Part shown: positions 11,136-22,320 of the stretch, one piece after another
How positions within the stretch are numbered: the first letter of the stretch is position 1
How the letters are laid out: every line of letters starts with the position of its first letter
DNA from: Halocaridina rubra
Taxonomy: Eukaryota > Arthropoda > Malacostraca > Decapoda > Atyidae
DNA: 64,000 nucleotides
NCBI GenBank assembly: GCA_037179515.1
Contig: JAXCGZ010022667.1
Coordinates: 124,001 to 188,000, forward strand
Reading direction: 5' to 3'
The notes under the pieces: model-generated
Databases searched by the model: none
Told to the model about the DNA's origin: nothing
What the model saw: the letters and a program-made list of their open reading frames with translations, nothing else
Made by a program: the position numbers and the translations under genes

Positions 11136-11460
11136 AACCTATAACTTGAGAGGCATGGCTAAAGGAATGCCAATTGGCTACAAGGAGTGCCTATATGTGT
11201 ATTTTCAAGTGTACATATGTATTGGTGGATTCTCTCATGAGAACAACACAGAAATGTGTGACATTTCTGACCTGCATCGATCAGGGAAGCAGAGGTGTGA
11301 GAGGCCTATGGGTTGAACCATAGATCTTTGTCATCTCTCTATAAACACACACTCTACCCAGAAAACCACACTGCAAATATCAAGTCACACCACTTGAGCC
11401 CCCATGACATTACATAAGTGATGTCATGTTACACTTCTCAGGTAAAATTACTTTTTGACA
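11136..11460. other. Unassigned sequence between Gypsy copy 1 and LINE A
   Basis: About 325 bases match nothing else in the window. No long reading frame is present. A perfect 8-bp inverted pair, CATGACAT and ATGTCATG, is separated by 10 bases at 11403-11428. This is the only substantial candidate for single-copy or unclassified DNA here. Confidence 0.5.
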
Positions 11461-11949
11461 TCAGCCTCTTATCATAACTGAGATTGCGTATTTCTGGCAC
11501 CAGTTGCGTGGCATGTCTTTGAACTTTTTCAAGCTTAGTTACATGCTTTTTCAAATGCGGATTCCAAAAGGGAGCTGCACATTCAAGTTTTGGCCTCACA
11601 GGTTACATAAATATTTCTGGACATTTCCTTGTCCATGAGTATTTACCGTGGCTCAAGCAGTAGCGTCCGCGACTTTGAGGCGTCAGGGCGAGGGTTTGCG
11701 CCCAGTCACGGTCTGAGGTTAGCAAGGGCATGCACTCAGGGTAACAATTACGTCTGCCAAAATCAATAATTCCCAAGAAGGCAACCGTCCTAACCCTCGA
11801 TAGAAAAGGGAGTCCGTGATGTAAAACCGGAACATTTCCTTGCCCATGTGCCTGAAGGCTACCCTTAAATTTGCAAAGAAAGCATATGCTGCCCTTACAA
11901 TGCCATTTATATGCATTTCTGGAGACAAATCTGCCATTGTGTATAAGCA
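11461..11949 (-). mobile_element. CR1-like LINE copy A (internal fragment)
   Basis: Minus-strand sequence matches the C-terminal part of LINE ORF2 (compare 18180-18440 in copy D). It starts at the SYDERLREL-coding block and runs toward the AAYAFLS/VRVAFRHM block, ending near 11942 where the 3' tail of copy B begins. Its own 3' end is missing at 11461, so a deletion or rearrangement followed insertion. A SINE at 11638-11831 splits it. Frames are broken. Confidence 0.8.
11638..11831 (+). mobile_element. tRNA-derived SINE, second copy, 17-bp target duplication
   Basis: About 194 bp interrupt LINE copy A. Flanking words at 11621-11637 and 11832-11848 (ACATTTCCTTGTCCATG and ACATTTCCTTGCCCATG) match at 16 of 17 bases. 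The plus strand shows the A-box-like GTGGCTCAAGCAGTAG and B-box-like GGGTTTGCGCCC, then a tail domain shared with the copy at 1639-1827 (GGTCTGAGGTTAGCAA, GAAGGCAACCGTCCTA) and the same GTAAAACCGG end. Mutated boxes and a mismatched duplication suggest it is older than the first copy. Confidence 0.87.
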
Positions 11950-12089
11950 TGTGAGTACCTATTGTTATTACCTATTTGTGCTTATGGGAAAGAGACCAAA
12001 GTTCGTATCTTCCCGTCTCCTGATCGGTTCAGTTTCATACTTAGTGATACTTATCATACCTGTCCTTAAAACTATGGATTGAGTTAGCA

Positions 12090-13980
12090 TTAAGTACCTC
12101 CTCGCTTAGCAAATTCCAATTATTAACCACTCTTACACTAAATAAGTACTTCCTTACATCCTGCAAAGAAATTTTCTTACGAAGCTTCGTATTATGACCT
12201 TTAGTTCTAGAACCAGCCATATCAAAATATCAATCCTTATCCACTCTATCATAACCATGAAGGAAATTAAAGACTGTCACCATATCCCATCTCAATCTTC
12301 TAGCTTCGAGTGATGGTAAGTCTAATTCCCTCAGCCTCTCATCATAACTGAGATTGTGTATTTCTGACACCAGTTTCGTGGCATGTGTAAAATTTTTCAA
12401 GCTTAGTTACGTGCTTTTTCAAGAGAGGATTCCAAAAGGGGGCTGCATTTTATAGTTTTGGCCTAATATACGTTACATAAACATTTCAGAACATTTCCTT
12501 GTCCATGTGCCTGAACACTACCCTTACATTTGCTAAGAAAGCCTATGCTGCCCTTACTATGCCATTTTATGCATTTCTAGAGACAAATCTGCCAGTATGT
12601 TTACTCCTAGATCTCTCTCATTCTCTGTCTCTTGAAGTTATACTCCAGCCACCGAGTAGTCAAGCTTGGGCCTTCTTGCACTTGTACCCATTCTAATTAC
12701 CTTACATTTTGAAGTATTAAATTTCATTAGCCACTTTTCTGACCACTCATGCAGGCTATTTAGATCTTCCTGAAGTTCTCTACCATTGTTCTCGTTTCTT
12801 ACTTTTTTCACAATCTTTGCATCATCTGCAAACATTCATGAATGAATTTACAGACTCTGGTAGACATTTACAAAAGTGGCCCTAAAACTGAACCATGTGA
12901 AACTCCACTACTAACTCTTCTCCATTCAGACACTGAGTGTCTTACTCTAACCCTCTGTTCCCTTCTTTCTATGTAAGTTTTTATCCATTCCAAGAAATTT
13001 TCACCTATTCTAACCATTGTTTACAGCTTCTTAATAAGTCTACCGTGTGAGACAGTTAGATGCTTTCTGGAAGTCTAGGAATATACAATCTACCCAGCCC
13101 TCACTTTCCTGTAAGATTCTGCTTACTTCATCATAAAATTCTAATAAGTTTGTTACCGTAGATCTACCTTCTCTGAAGCCATGTTGTCTCACTGACAAAA
13201 TATTGAAGGATTCCAAGGAAAGAGCTATGTTTCCTTAGTAGTTTCTCCATAACTTTGCAAACTATGCTGGTCAAGGAAACTGATCTATAGTTTAGAGCTG
13301 TATCCCTCTTTCCCTTTTTGAAGATAGGTATCACGTTAATTTGTTTCCAGCATCTTGGAATCTCCCCTGACTCCAGTGACTTGTTAAATATGATACTTAG
13401 TGCCACTGATACTGAGTCTGTGCATTTTTTTAGTAAAGGAGGGGATATATTATCAGGACCTCTAGCTTTATGGACATCTATCTCCATCAGTGCTTTGCAT
13501 ATCTCTGTGGGTGAAAGGATGATGTTCTCTATTACCAGCCCATGAGCCTCTATCTCTGCAATCAGAGGGGGTGGGGTATTTTCTACTGTAAATACTGACT
13601 GCAACTCCTTTTTCAATTCTTTGCAGAACTCTTCATCCGGCTCAGTGATGCTTCCATCCGCTCTCTTAAGTATTAAAATCTGTTTTTTTACCTTCAGTTT
13701 TCCTATTATAAAGCTGTGGAAAAGCTTGGGATTTTATTTAGCCTTCCTGGTGATGTCCCTTTCATAGTCTCTCTCTGCCTCTCTTCTTTACTTAGGTAAT
13801 CATTTCTTGCTCCTTTGTAGGTTTGCCAGGCATTTATGCATATCCTCCTCCTATATCTTTTCCAGCATTTGTCTCTCCACTCCTTAGCTCTTTTACACTC
13901 ATTATCAAATCTTGAATTACACCTACTTTGGTGACAGGTGTGCTGCAATCTACTATCTTCCCGTATTTTTCACAATTTTT
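12090..13980 (-). pseudogene. LINE B ORF2 reverse transcriptase (broken)
   Basis: Readable pieces include 13706-13948 (linker with CKRAKEWRDKCWKRYRRR and NDYLSKEE), 13164-13616 (HKARGPDNISPPLLKKC, IPIFKKGKRDTALNYR, the usual RT entry blocks) and 12638-12835 (FADDAKIVKKVRNENNGREL, with the catalytic FADD box). The thumb and C-terminal region to about 12090 is present only in pieces. Several single-base indels separate them. Order and sequence match copy D at 17889-19703. Confidence 0.82.
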
Positions 13981-14099
13981 TTTTTACATTTCTTGTATAG
14001 ATTTGTTGTAAACTAAGGTCCTTCAGTCAATAAATGCAAAAAGCTCATTTATTTTTAAGTTATCTCATTTTGGATAGTTCCTCCTCATGTCCTCAGTGC

Positions 14100-14818
14100 C
14101 AAGCTTGACTACTCGGTGGCTAGAGTACAACTTCAAGAGACAGAAAATGAGAGAGATCTAGGAGTAAACATACTGGCAGATTTGTGTCTAGAAGTACATA
14201 TAAATGGCATAGTAAGGGCGGCATATGCCTTCTTATCAAATGTAAGGGTAGACTTCAGGCACATGGACAAGGAAATGTTCAGAAATATTTATGTAACCTA
14301 TGTGAGGCCAAAACTTGAATATGCAGCCCCCTTTTGAAATCCACACTTGAAAAAGCACAGAGCTAATACTGAAAAAGTTCAAAGACATGCCACGAAACTG
14401 GTGCCAGAAATACGCAATCTCAGTTATGATGAGAGGCTGACGGAATTAGACTTACTATCACTCGAAGCTAAAAGATTGAAGGGAGATATGGTGACAGTCT
14501 TTAAATTCCTTCATGGTTATGATAGAGTGGATAGGGATCAATATTTTGATATGGTTGGCTCTAGAACAAGAGATCATAGTTTGATGCTTCACAAATAAAC
14601 TTCTTTGCAGGATGTAAGGAAATACTTTTTCAATGTAATTGTAGTTGATAATTGGAATTCACTAAGCGAGGAGGTAGTTAATGCTATCTCAATCCATAGT
14701 TTTAAGGACAGGCATGAAAAGTATCACTAAGTACAAAATGGAAGCGATCAGGAGACGGGAAGATACGAGCTTTAGGCTCTTTCCCGTAAACACAATTAGG
14801 TAATTATTTAGGTAAGCA
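14100..14818 (+). mobile_element. CR1-like LINE 3' fragment, plus strand, inside copy B
   Basis: This is a 5'-truncated LINE in the opposite orientation to its host. Frames 14116-14337 and 14347-14598 encode the last part of ORF2 (QLQETENERDLGVNIL, TYVRPKLEYAAPF, then KVQRHATKLVPEI). It ends with the 3' sequence CTTTCCCGTAAACACAATTAGGTAATTATTTAGGTA at about 14780-14815, which directly shows the sense-strand tail of this family. Host LINE sequence on either side (CCTCAGTGCC and ACTCTCAGGCAG) is contiguous in copy D at 19975-19995. A stop after YAAPF breaks the frame. Confidence 0.85.
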
Positions 14819-14820
14819 CT

Positions 14821-15560
14821 ACTCTCAGGCAGAATATCTTCAATGATATCCTCCATCAACAACACACAGTGGTTACTCTTTCCAATTGGTGGTTCATACT
14901 CAATTTTTCAATATCCAACACGTTATCTGTGATTACTAGATCAAGTAGTGATGGCTCATCCCCACCCCTGGCCCTCGTTGGTTCCAGAACATGTTGGTGT
15001 ACGGAATTCCCTTGTAAGCAATCTAGGAATCTTGCCCCAAATGAGTCCTCACCACTGTGTGGGTCAAGATTTATCCAATCTATCTCTTAATGAGTATAAT
15101 CTCCCATAATCAAATTCCTACATTTTCTCTCCCGTGCCTTGTTAACAACTGAGTTTATGACTTCAGTAGTACCTATATGGCTTTCCTCATAAACTTCTAG
15201 CCTATGTTGGTTCCTTGGTGGGTTATATACAACAGTTATTAGAATGTTCTCTGACTCAATATTTATGCAAGCAACAAGAAATTCCTTGAACTCACTTTCT
15301 ATAGCCAAGTTTATTTCTTCAACCTGAATCCTTTCACTTATGAGCAGTGCTATCCCTCCACCAAGTCTTTCAGATCTTTCAACCATTAATATTCTGAAGC
15401 CTTTAGGAAAAACTGTGACACTGTTTATGTCCTCACTCAACTTAGTCTCTGTAACTGCTACTATATCTGCATTACTGTTGTGAATCCTATCTTTTAATTC
15501 TACTGCATTACCAGCTAATCCATCAGCATTTTTGTACAACAATCTTAATGAGGCCAAATC
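14821..15560 (-). pseudogene. LINE B ORF2 endonuclease (broken)
   Basis: The 15087-15557 frame encodes an AP-endonuclease-like (EEP) domain: LYKNADGLAGNAVELKDRI, VAVTETKLSEDINSV, GGGIALLISERI and VVYNPPRNQ, reaching IMGDYTH where copy D has MGDFNH. The Asn of the GDxN metal-site motif is replaced by Thr, so activity is doubtful. The C-terminal part (14821-15086), which should hold the SDH motif, is out of frame. Confidence 0.82.
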
Positions 15561-15589
15561 CCCTAATCTTCTGTCATTTTCTTCTTTAT

Positions 15590-16546
15590 CTCCCCTTTGT
15601 CTAGAAGAACTCTGAAATGAAATTATTTCTTCTCTTCTTCATTTCTTTCCTCATTTAACCTTCTAGCCTCTTGCAACGAGTTTTTGCTCTTTTCCATCTC
15701 TTCCTGTGTTGTGTATCATCTTATGAACACTTCTTTGCATTCTTGAAGGTCTTTTAGATTTATTTTTCTCATCAATATATCTCTACAGGTGTCCCCTCTC
15801 TCAAAGGTTACTTTTGTTGGTCTCTGCTTTCCCTCCCTAGAATATTTACCTAGTTGGTGAATGTTTACAATATCCTCAGGACCACAAATTTCTCCAAGTT
15901 TTCTTATCAGCTCTATAACCCTAGCTTTATTTTCTTCAAGTCTCTCCAGCCATGTTGGCTAATGGGATTTGCTTTTGATGAGATTAATACTGTCTTCTCT
16001 TTATCAAAAGCCTGTTTAATTAGTGGATTTCCCCTTCCATCACAACATCTTTCATTTTTTTATTACTGTTTGTTTTATAGTCAACTGTTTGTATGTTTTC
16101 CAGTGCCATTACCTTCAAAGCCTCTTTTACTGCCATATTCCCCTTTTGTGCATCAGCAAAGGAAGTTTTCATGGCATCATGTCCCGTATTCAGCTCCTGA
16201 AGCTCTTTTCTAAACTGTTCGATGTTTTTCTCAATCTGGACACTCCAAGCTGCAATTTCGTCTCTCAAAAGAGAGCAGTGAACTAACATTTAATTCATTT
16301 AGGTTGTCGTTCAGCTGTTTGTTGTTCTTTTCTCTCCTGACCCTGTGCTTTATTTGCTTCCTTCAAACATCTTATTTCCTCTCTGAATGTTTCATTGTCT
16401 TTCATATCTTTATCCATACTCCGAATTTTATCATCAAGGTTCATAACCATTGACTCTAATTCCTTGATTTTCTGTTTTAATGTCCTAATAGCTGCTACCC
16501 CTGCTGCTGCTACATCCCATGGAGATCCTCTACCATCCCTCCCCAA
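15590..16546 (-). pseudogene. LINE B ORF1 (broken)
   Basis: Frame 16295-16546 is the coiled-coil start (AAIRTLKQKIKELESMVMN). Frame 16020-16289 continues with another helical stretch (SVQIEKNIEQFRKELQELN). Lower coordinates to about 15590 correspond to the RRM-like and C-terminal regions seen at 41331-41597 and 20712-20942, but are out of frame. ORF1 proteins of such LINEs are RNA-binding partners of ORF2; the function is inferred from the family layout only. Confidence 0.7.
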
Positions 16547-16559
16547 CCATTCTATAGGG

Positions 16560-17441
16560 GGATTTGGGATAGAGATGCCCTCATTTTCATGTTTTCCCTT
16601 TCAAAGAGTGTAGAAAGAAAAAGAAGAAGAAAAAATGGGAAAAAAGAGAGAAATGCTTCTATTTAAGCTTCACACAGAATTTCTATATCTAGATATAAGA
16701 ATTATTTAGTTATTTAATTCATATCTTTTCTGGGAACACATATCCTAAATTAAAATTTGACTTTGGTAATTTGAGGGAAAAAATGCACAACAATAGTCCA
16801 CTTGATGGAAAATTCGAAAATTGTATCTTAGGAGACACCCACCTGTATCTGCTATATATTCTTCTTAACTGATAAATCGGTCATTTCAGAAAAAAAATAT
16901 ATTAATCACTTGCTAACCAAGGTACATTATCACAGGATAAGATTTCATATTTAACTCAATTTATACAAAATAAAAATAATAGAGAAAGCTACAAGAAAAA
17001 AAAAAAGAAAAATAAGACAGTTGTACTACTTGGCAACTTTACTCAGTACTGTTGACAGGTGTATTTTTTGTATTTATTTAATTATTTAATTATTTTGTGT
17101 ATCAAACTAAATATTAAGTTAATATAAATGGGAAGGATATTGATTTTAACAATATGTGGAACCACAGGATCTGGTAAACAGCTGTAAGTGCTCTCCTCAA
17201 TTTACACAAAAAATTAGGCATTGTGATGTGATGGCTTCACCTCTCACAACTCATCTAAACTTCCTTCAAGGCAGGACAGGACAGCCTCTTCTCTTTCCCC
17301 TCTCAAAAGTGTTCTCAATTTTTTCCTTTAATATTTTGGACAGTCTATTTAACTACAAGCATACTGTTTTTTATTACTCACAATACTTTGCAGAATCTCT
17401 AATTTAGGAATTTTCTTTATACATTTTATACTTAAATCTTA
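16560..17441 (-). other. LINE B 5' leader
   Basis: About 880 bases upstream of ORF1 match 42190-42995 of copy E/F, including GTGTATTTTTTGTATTTATTTA, GGAAGGATATTGATTTTAAC and TTTAATATTTTGGACAGTCT. No credible coding frame. Presumably the internal promoter region of the LINE. Confidence 0.65.
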
Positions 17442-17797
17442 GTCATGTAATTACCTAATTGTGTTTACGGGAAAGAGCCCAAAGCTCATATCTTCCTGTC
17501 TCCTGATCAGTTCCATTTTGAACTTAATGATACTTATCATACCTGTCCTTAAAACTATTGATTGAGATAGCATTAACTACCTCCTCTCTTAGCCAATTCC
17601 AATTATCAACTACTCTTACACTGAAAAAGTATTTCCTTACATCGAGCAAAGAAGTTTTCTTACGAAGCTTCAAACAATGACCTCTCGTTCTAGAGCCTGC
17701 AATATCAAAATATCGATCCCTATCCACTCTATTATAACCATGAAGGAATTTAAAGACTGTCACTATATCCCCCCTCAATCTTCTAGCTTCGAGTGAG
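17442..17797 (-). mobile_element. CR1-like LINE copy C (5'-truncated 3' end)
   Basis: A short copy runs from its 3' tail (TGTAATTACCTAATTGTG at about 17445) through the 3' UTR and the last ~85 codons of ORF2 (17524-17778: KFLHGYNRVDRDRYFDIAGS and KKTSLLDVRKYFFSVRVVDN), then stops at about 17797 where the tail of copy D starts. Its coding part is an uninterrupted frame. Confidence 0.85.
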
Positions 17798-17888
17798 GTG
17801 ATTACCTAATTGTGATTACCTAATTGTGTTTACGGGAAAGAGCCCAAAGCTCGTATCTTCCCGTCTCCTGATCGGTTCCATTTTATAC

Positions 17889-19703
17889 TTAGTGATACTT
17901 ATCATACCTGTCCTTAAAACTATGGATTGAGATAGCATTAACTACCTCCTCGCTTAGCCAATTCCAATTATCAACTACTCTTACACTGAAAAAGTATTTC
18001 CTTACATCCTGCGAAGAAGTTTTCTTACGAAGCTTCAAACTATGACCTCTAGTTCTAGAGCCAGCCATATCAAAATATCGATCCCTATCCACTCTATCAT
18101 AACCCTGAAGGAATTTAAAGACTGTCACCATATCCCCCCTCACTCTTCTAGCTTCGAGTGATGGTAAGTCTAATTCCCTCAGCCTCTCATCATAACTGAG
18201 ATTGCCTATTTCTGGCACCAGTTTCGTGGCATGTCTTTGAACTTTTTCAAGCTTAGCTATGTGCTTTTTCAAGTGCGGATTCCAAAAGGGGGCTGCATAT
18301 TCGAGTTTTGGCCTCACATAGGTTACATAAATATTTCTGAACATTTCCTTGTCCATGTGCCTGAAGGCTACCCTTACATTTGATAAGAATGCATATGCTG
18401 CCCTTACTATGCCATTTATATGTATTTCTGGAGACAAATCTGCCAGTATGTTTACTCCTAGATCTCTCTCATTTTCTGTCTCTTGAAGTTGTACTCCAGC
18501 CACCGAGTAGTCAAGCTTGGGCCTTCTTGCACTTGTACCCATTCTCATTACCTTACATTTTGAAGTATTGAATTTCATTAGCCACTTTTCTGACCACTCA
18601 TGCAGATTATTTAGATCCTCCTGAAGTTCTCTACCATTGTTCTCGTTTTTTACTTTCTTCACAATCTTTGCATCATCTGCAAACATATTCATGAATGAAT
18701 TTACAGACTCTGGTAGGTCATTTACATATACAAGGAACAAAAGTGGCCCTAAAACTGAACCCTGTGGAACTCCACTACTAACTCTTCTCCATTCAGACAC
18801 TGAGTGTCTTACTCTAACCCTCTGTTCCCTTCCTTCTAAGTAAGTTTTTATCCATTCCAAAACATTTCCACCTATTCTAGCCATTGATTGCAGCTTCCTA
18901 ATAAGTCTCCCATGTGGAACAGTGTCAAACGCTTTCTGGAAGTCTAGGAATATGCAATCTGCCCAGCCCTCTCTTTCCTGTAAGATTTGGCTTACCTCAT
19001 CATAAAATTCTAATAAGTTTGTTACTGTTGATCTACCTTCTCTGAAGCCATGTTGCCTCACTGACAAAAAGTTGAAGGATTCCAAGTGAAGAGAGATATG
19101 TTTCCTTAGTAGTTTCTCCATAACTTTGCAAACTATGCTGGTCAAGGAAACTGGTCTATAGTTCAGAGCCGTATCCCTCCTTCCCTTTTTGAAGATAGGT
19201 ATCACATTTGCTTGTTTCCAGCATCTTGGAATCTCCCCCGACTCCAGTGACTCCTTAAATATGATACTTAGTGCCACTGATATTGTGTTTGCGCATTTTT
19301 CAAGCACATGAGGGGATATGTCATCGGGACCTGTAGCTTTATGAACATCTAAATCCATCAGCACTTTGCATACCTCTGTGGCTGTAAGGTTGATGTTCTC
19401 TAATACCGGCCCTTGAGCTTCTATCACTGCAATCTGAGGGGGTGGGGTATTTTCTACTGTAAATACTGACTGAAACTCCTTGTTCAATTCTTTGCAGATC
19501 TCTTCATCCGTCTCAGTGATGCTTCCATCCGCTCTCTTTAGCCTTAAAACCTGTTCTTTTACCTTCAGTTTTCCTCTGATAAAGCTGTGGAAAAGCTTGG
19601 GATTTTCCTTAGCCTTCCTGGTGATGTCCCTCTCATAATCTCTCTCTGCCTCTCTCCTTTTACTTAGGTAGTCATTTCTTGCTTTTGTAGGTTTGCCAGG
19701 CAT
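17889..19703 (-). CDS. LINE D ORF2, reverse transcriptase part
   Basis: This 604-codon frame encodes a non-LTR reverse transcriptase. Residues 1-60 form the basic linker after the endonuclease (DYLSKRREAERDYERD). RT blocks follow: LMDLDVHKATGPDDIS (115-130), IPIFKKGRRDTALNYRPVSL (169-187), HGFREGRSTVTNLLEF (218-233), IFLDFQKAFDTVPHG (251-265), SSGVPQGSVLGPLLF (309-323) and the catalytic FADD at 341-344. The C-terminal region ends with DNWNWLSEEVVNAIS and SFKDRYDKYH. It would carry out target-primed reverse transcription in the nucleus. It is separated from the endonuclease frame by one indel near 19690 (compare TYKGARND in copy B with TYKSKK stop here), so copy D is probably not autonomous. 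CR1 group is the best fit; Jockey-like names seen for such proteins are less likely. Confidence 0.85.
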   Translation of the reverse strand: MPGKPTKARNDYLSKRREAERDYERDITRKAKENPKLFHSFIRGKLKVKEQVLRLKRADGSITETDEEICKELNKEFQSVFTVENTPPPQIAVIEAQGPVLENINLTATEVCKVLMDLDVHKATGPDDISPHVLEKCANTISVALSIIFKESLESGEIPRCWKQANVIPIFKKGRRDTALNYRPVSLTSIVCKVMEKLLRKHISLHLESFNFLSVRQHGFREGRSTVTNLLEFYDEVSQILQEREGWADCIFLDFQKAFDTVPHGRLIRKLQSMARIGGNVLEWIKTYLEGREQRVRVRHSVSEWRRVSSGVPQGSVLGPLLFLVYVNDLPESVNSFMNMFADDAKIVKKVKNENNGRELQEDLNNLHEWSEKWLMKFNTSKCKVMRMGTSARRPKLDYSVAGVQLQETENERDLGVNILADLSPEIHINGIVRAAYAFLSNVRVAFRHMDKEMFRNIYVTYVRPKLEYAAPFWNPHLKKHIAKLEKVQRHATKLVPEIGNLSYDERLRELDLPSLEARRVRGDMVTVFKFLQGYDRVDRDRYFDMAGSRTRGHSLKLRKKTSSQDVRKYFFSVRVVDNWNWLSEEVVNAISIHSFKDRYDKYH

Positions 19704-20709
19704 TTATGTTTTTTCTCCTCCTATACCTTTTCCTGCATTTGTCTCTCCACTCCTTAGCTCTTTTACACCCATTATCGAACCATTTCTCTCTGGCATGAAT
19801 TACACCTACTTTGGTGACAGGTATGCAGCAATCTACTATCTTCCCATATTTCTCACAAAAGATGTCATACATTTCTTGTACAGATTTGTTGTAAAATAAG
19901 GTTCTCCAGTCAATAACTGCAAAAAGCTCATTCATTTTGATGTAATTTCCTTTCGGATAGTTCCTCCTCATGTCCTCAGTGCCTCTACTCTCAGGAAGAA
20001 TATCTTCAATGATATACTCCATCAACAACACACAGTGGTCACTCTTTCCAATTGGTGGTTCATACTTAATTTTTTCAATATCCAACACATTATCTGTGAA
20101 CACTAGATCAAGTAGTGATGGCTCATCCCCACCCCTGGCCCTTGTTGGTTCCATTACATGTTGGTGTAGGAAATTACCTTGTACGCAATCTAGGAATCTT
20201 GCCCCGAATGAGTCCTCACCACTGTGTGGGTCAAGATTTATCCAATCTATCTCTTTATGATTAAAGTCTCCCATAATCAAAATCCTACATTTATTTTCCC
20301 GTGCCATGTTAACAACTGAGTTTATGACTTCAATAGTACCTATATGACTTTCCTCATAAACTTCAAGCCTATTTTGGTTCCTTGGTGGGTTGTATACAAC
20401 AGTTATTATAATGCTTTCTGACCCAGTATTTATGCGAGCAACAAGAAATTCCTTGAACTCACTTTCTATAGCCAAGTTTATTTCTTCGACTTGAATCCTT
20501 TCACTTATGAGCAGTGCTATCCCTCCACCAGTCCTCTCAGATCTTTCAACCCTTAGTATTCTGAAACCCTTAGGAAAAACTGTGACACTGTTTATGTCCT
20601 CACTCAACTTAGTCTCTGTAATTGCTACTATATCTGCCTTACTGTTGTGAATCCTATCTTTTAATTCTACTGCCTTACCAGCTAATCCATCAGCATTTGT
20701 GTATAACAA
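19672..20709 (-). CDS. LINE D ORF2, endonuclease part
   Basis: About 345 codons encode an EEP/AP-like endonuclease, the N-terminal half of ORF2. Visible motifs are YTNADGL (3-9), AITETKLSED (29-38), GGGIALLIS (61-69), VVYNPPRN (104-111), the metal-site MGDFNH (146-151), SLLDLVFTDN (198-207) and KSDHCVLL (222-229) with the catalytic SDH triad element. These cleave the target strand before reverse transcription. The first codon used here is TTG; the frame is open further upstream (LRLL before YTNAD), overlapping the end of ORF1, so the true start is uncertain. The frame ends early at the indel shared with the RT part. Confidence 0.85.
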   Translation of the reverse strand: MLYTNADGLAGKAVELKDRIHNSKADIVAITETKLSEDINSVTVFPKGFRILRVERSERTGGGIALLISERIQVEEINLAIESEFKEFLVARINTGSESIIITVVYNPPRNQNRLEVYEESHIGTIEVINSVVNMARENKCRILIMGDFNHKEIDWINLDPHSGEDSFGARFLDCVQGNFLHQHVMEPTRARGGDEPSLLDLVFTDNVLDIEKIKYEPPIGKSDHCVLLMEYIIEDILPESRGTEDMRRNYPKGNYIKMNELFAVIDWRTLFYNKSVQEMYDIFCEKYGKIVDCCIPVTKVGVIHAREKWFDNGCKRAKEWRDKCRKRYRRRKNINAWQTYKSKK

Positions 20710-20711
20710 TC

Positions 20712-20942
20712 TTAATGAGGCCCCATCCCCTGATCTTCTGTCATTATCTTTTTTATCTCCCCTTTGTCTGGAAGAACTCTGTAATGAAAATTTTTCTTCT
20801 CTTCTTCATTTCTTTCATCATTTAACCTTCTTGCCTCTTGCAACAAGTTTTTGATCTTTCCCATCTCTTCCTGTGTTCTGTATTGTCTAATGAACACTTC
20901 TTTGAATTCTTGAAGGTCTTTTAGACTTTTTTTTCTCAACAA
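20712..20942 (-). pseudogene. LINE D ORF1, C-terminal region
   Basis: Seventy-six codons, starting at an internal Met, encode a basic C-terminal region: SLKDLQEFKEVFIRQYRTQE then EARRLNDERNEEEKKNFHYR. It resembles C-terminal domains of L1/CR1-type ORF1 proteins that bind nucleic acid. It stops at the point where the ORF2 frame begins, so the two ORFs abut or overlap. The coding part upstream is truncated by LINE E/F at about 21142. Confidence 0.6.
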
Positions 20943-21220
20943 TATTTCCCTACATGTTTCCCCTCTCTCAAAGGTTACTTTTGTTGGTCTCGGCTTTCCT
21001 TCCCTCGAATATTTACCTAGTTGGTGTATGTTTACAATATCCTCGGGACCACATACTACTCCAAGCTTTCTTATCAGGTCTACAACCCTAGCTTTATTTT
21101 CTTCAAGTCTCCCCTGCCATGTTGGTTCCTGGGACTCGCTTATGTGATTACCTACTTGTGCTTACGGGAAAGAGCCCAAAGCTCGTATCTTCCCGGTTCT
21201 TGATTGGTTCCATTTTGTAC

Positions 21221-21602
21221 TTAGCGATACTTATCATACCTGTCTTTAAAACTATGGATTGAGATAGCATTAACTACCTCCTCGCTTAGCCAATTCCAAT
21301 TATCAACTATTCTTACACTGAAGAAGTACTTCCTTACATCCTGCAAAGAAGTTTTCTTACGAAGCTTCAAACTATGACATAGTGCTAGAGCCAGCCATAT
21401 CAAAATATCGAACCCTATTCACTCTATCATGACCATGAAGGATTTTAAGGACTATCACCATATCCGCCCTCAATCTTCTAGCTTCAAGTGATGGTAAGTC
21501 TAATTTCCTCAACCTCTCATCATAAATGAGATTATGTATTTCTGCCACCAGTTTAGTGGCATGTCTTTGAACTTTTTCAAGCTTAGCTATGTAATTTTTC
21601 AA
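21221..21602 (-). pseudogene. LINE E/F ORF2 C-terminus (broken)
   Basis: Frames 21372-21602 (YIAKLEKVQRHATKLVAEI, then LPSLEARRLRADMVIVLKIL) and 21221-21403 (KKTSLQDVRKYFFSVRIVDN, SFKDRYDKY) carry the last part of ORF2, separated by a frameshift near 21390. The 3' UTR continues to the GTGATTACCTACTTGTG tail at 21143. An A13 run near 21715-21727 and a small deletion precede the BEL-1 junction. Confidence 0.8.
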
Positions 21603-21738
21603 GTGCGGATTCCAAAAGGGGGCTGCATTTTATAGTTCTGGCCTCACATAGGTTAAATAAATATTTCTGAACAGTTTCTTGTCCATGTACCTGAAGACTA
21701 CCCATACATTTGATAAAAAAAAAAAAAGCATATGCCCT

Positions 21739-22320
<582 letters not shown>

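Larger units (their letters stand above)
11950..17441 (-). mobile_element. CR1-like LINE copy B (near full length, inactive)
   Basis: The 3' tail lies near 11950-12020 (TTATTACCTATTTGTGCTTATGGGAAAG on the plus strand, i.e. the AATTAGGTAATTAC-type tail). Going up in coordinate come reverse transcriptase (12090-13980), endonuclease (14821-15560), ORF1 (15590-16546) and a 5' leader to about 17441. A plus-strand LINE fragment is inserted at 14100-14818. Many frameshifts and stops break both ORFs. Its 5' end abuts the 3' tail of copy C with no spacer. Confidence 0.85.
17798..21142 (-). mobile_element. CR1-like LINE copy D (best-preserved ORF2)
   Basis: The copy runs from a 3' tail with two units of a 14-bp repeat (GATTACCTAATTGT at 17800-17827), through ORF2 reverse transcriptase and endonuclease, into the last part of ORF1, where it is truncated at about 21142 next to the tail of copy E. 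Copies C, D and E are thus joined directly, all on the minus strand. Confidence 0.87.

Noticed and set aside
16295..16546. Coiled-coil host protein
   Set aside because: The same frame lies at the start of ORF1 in three LINE copies.
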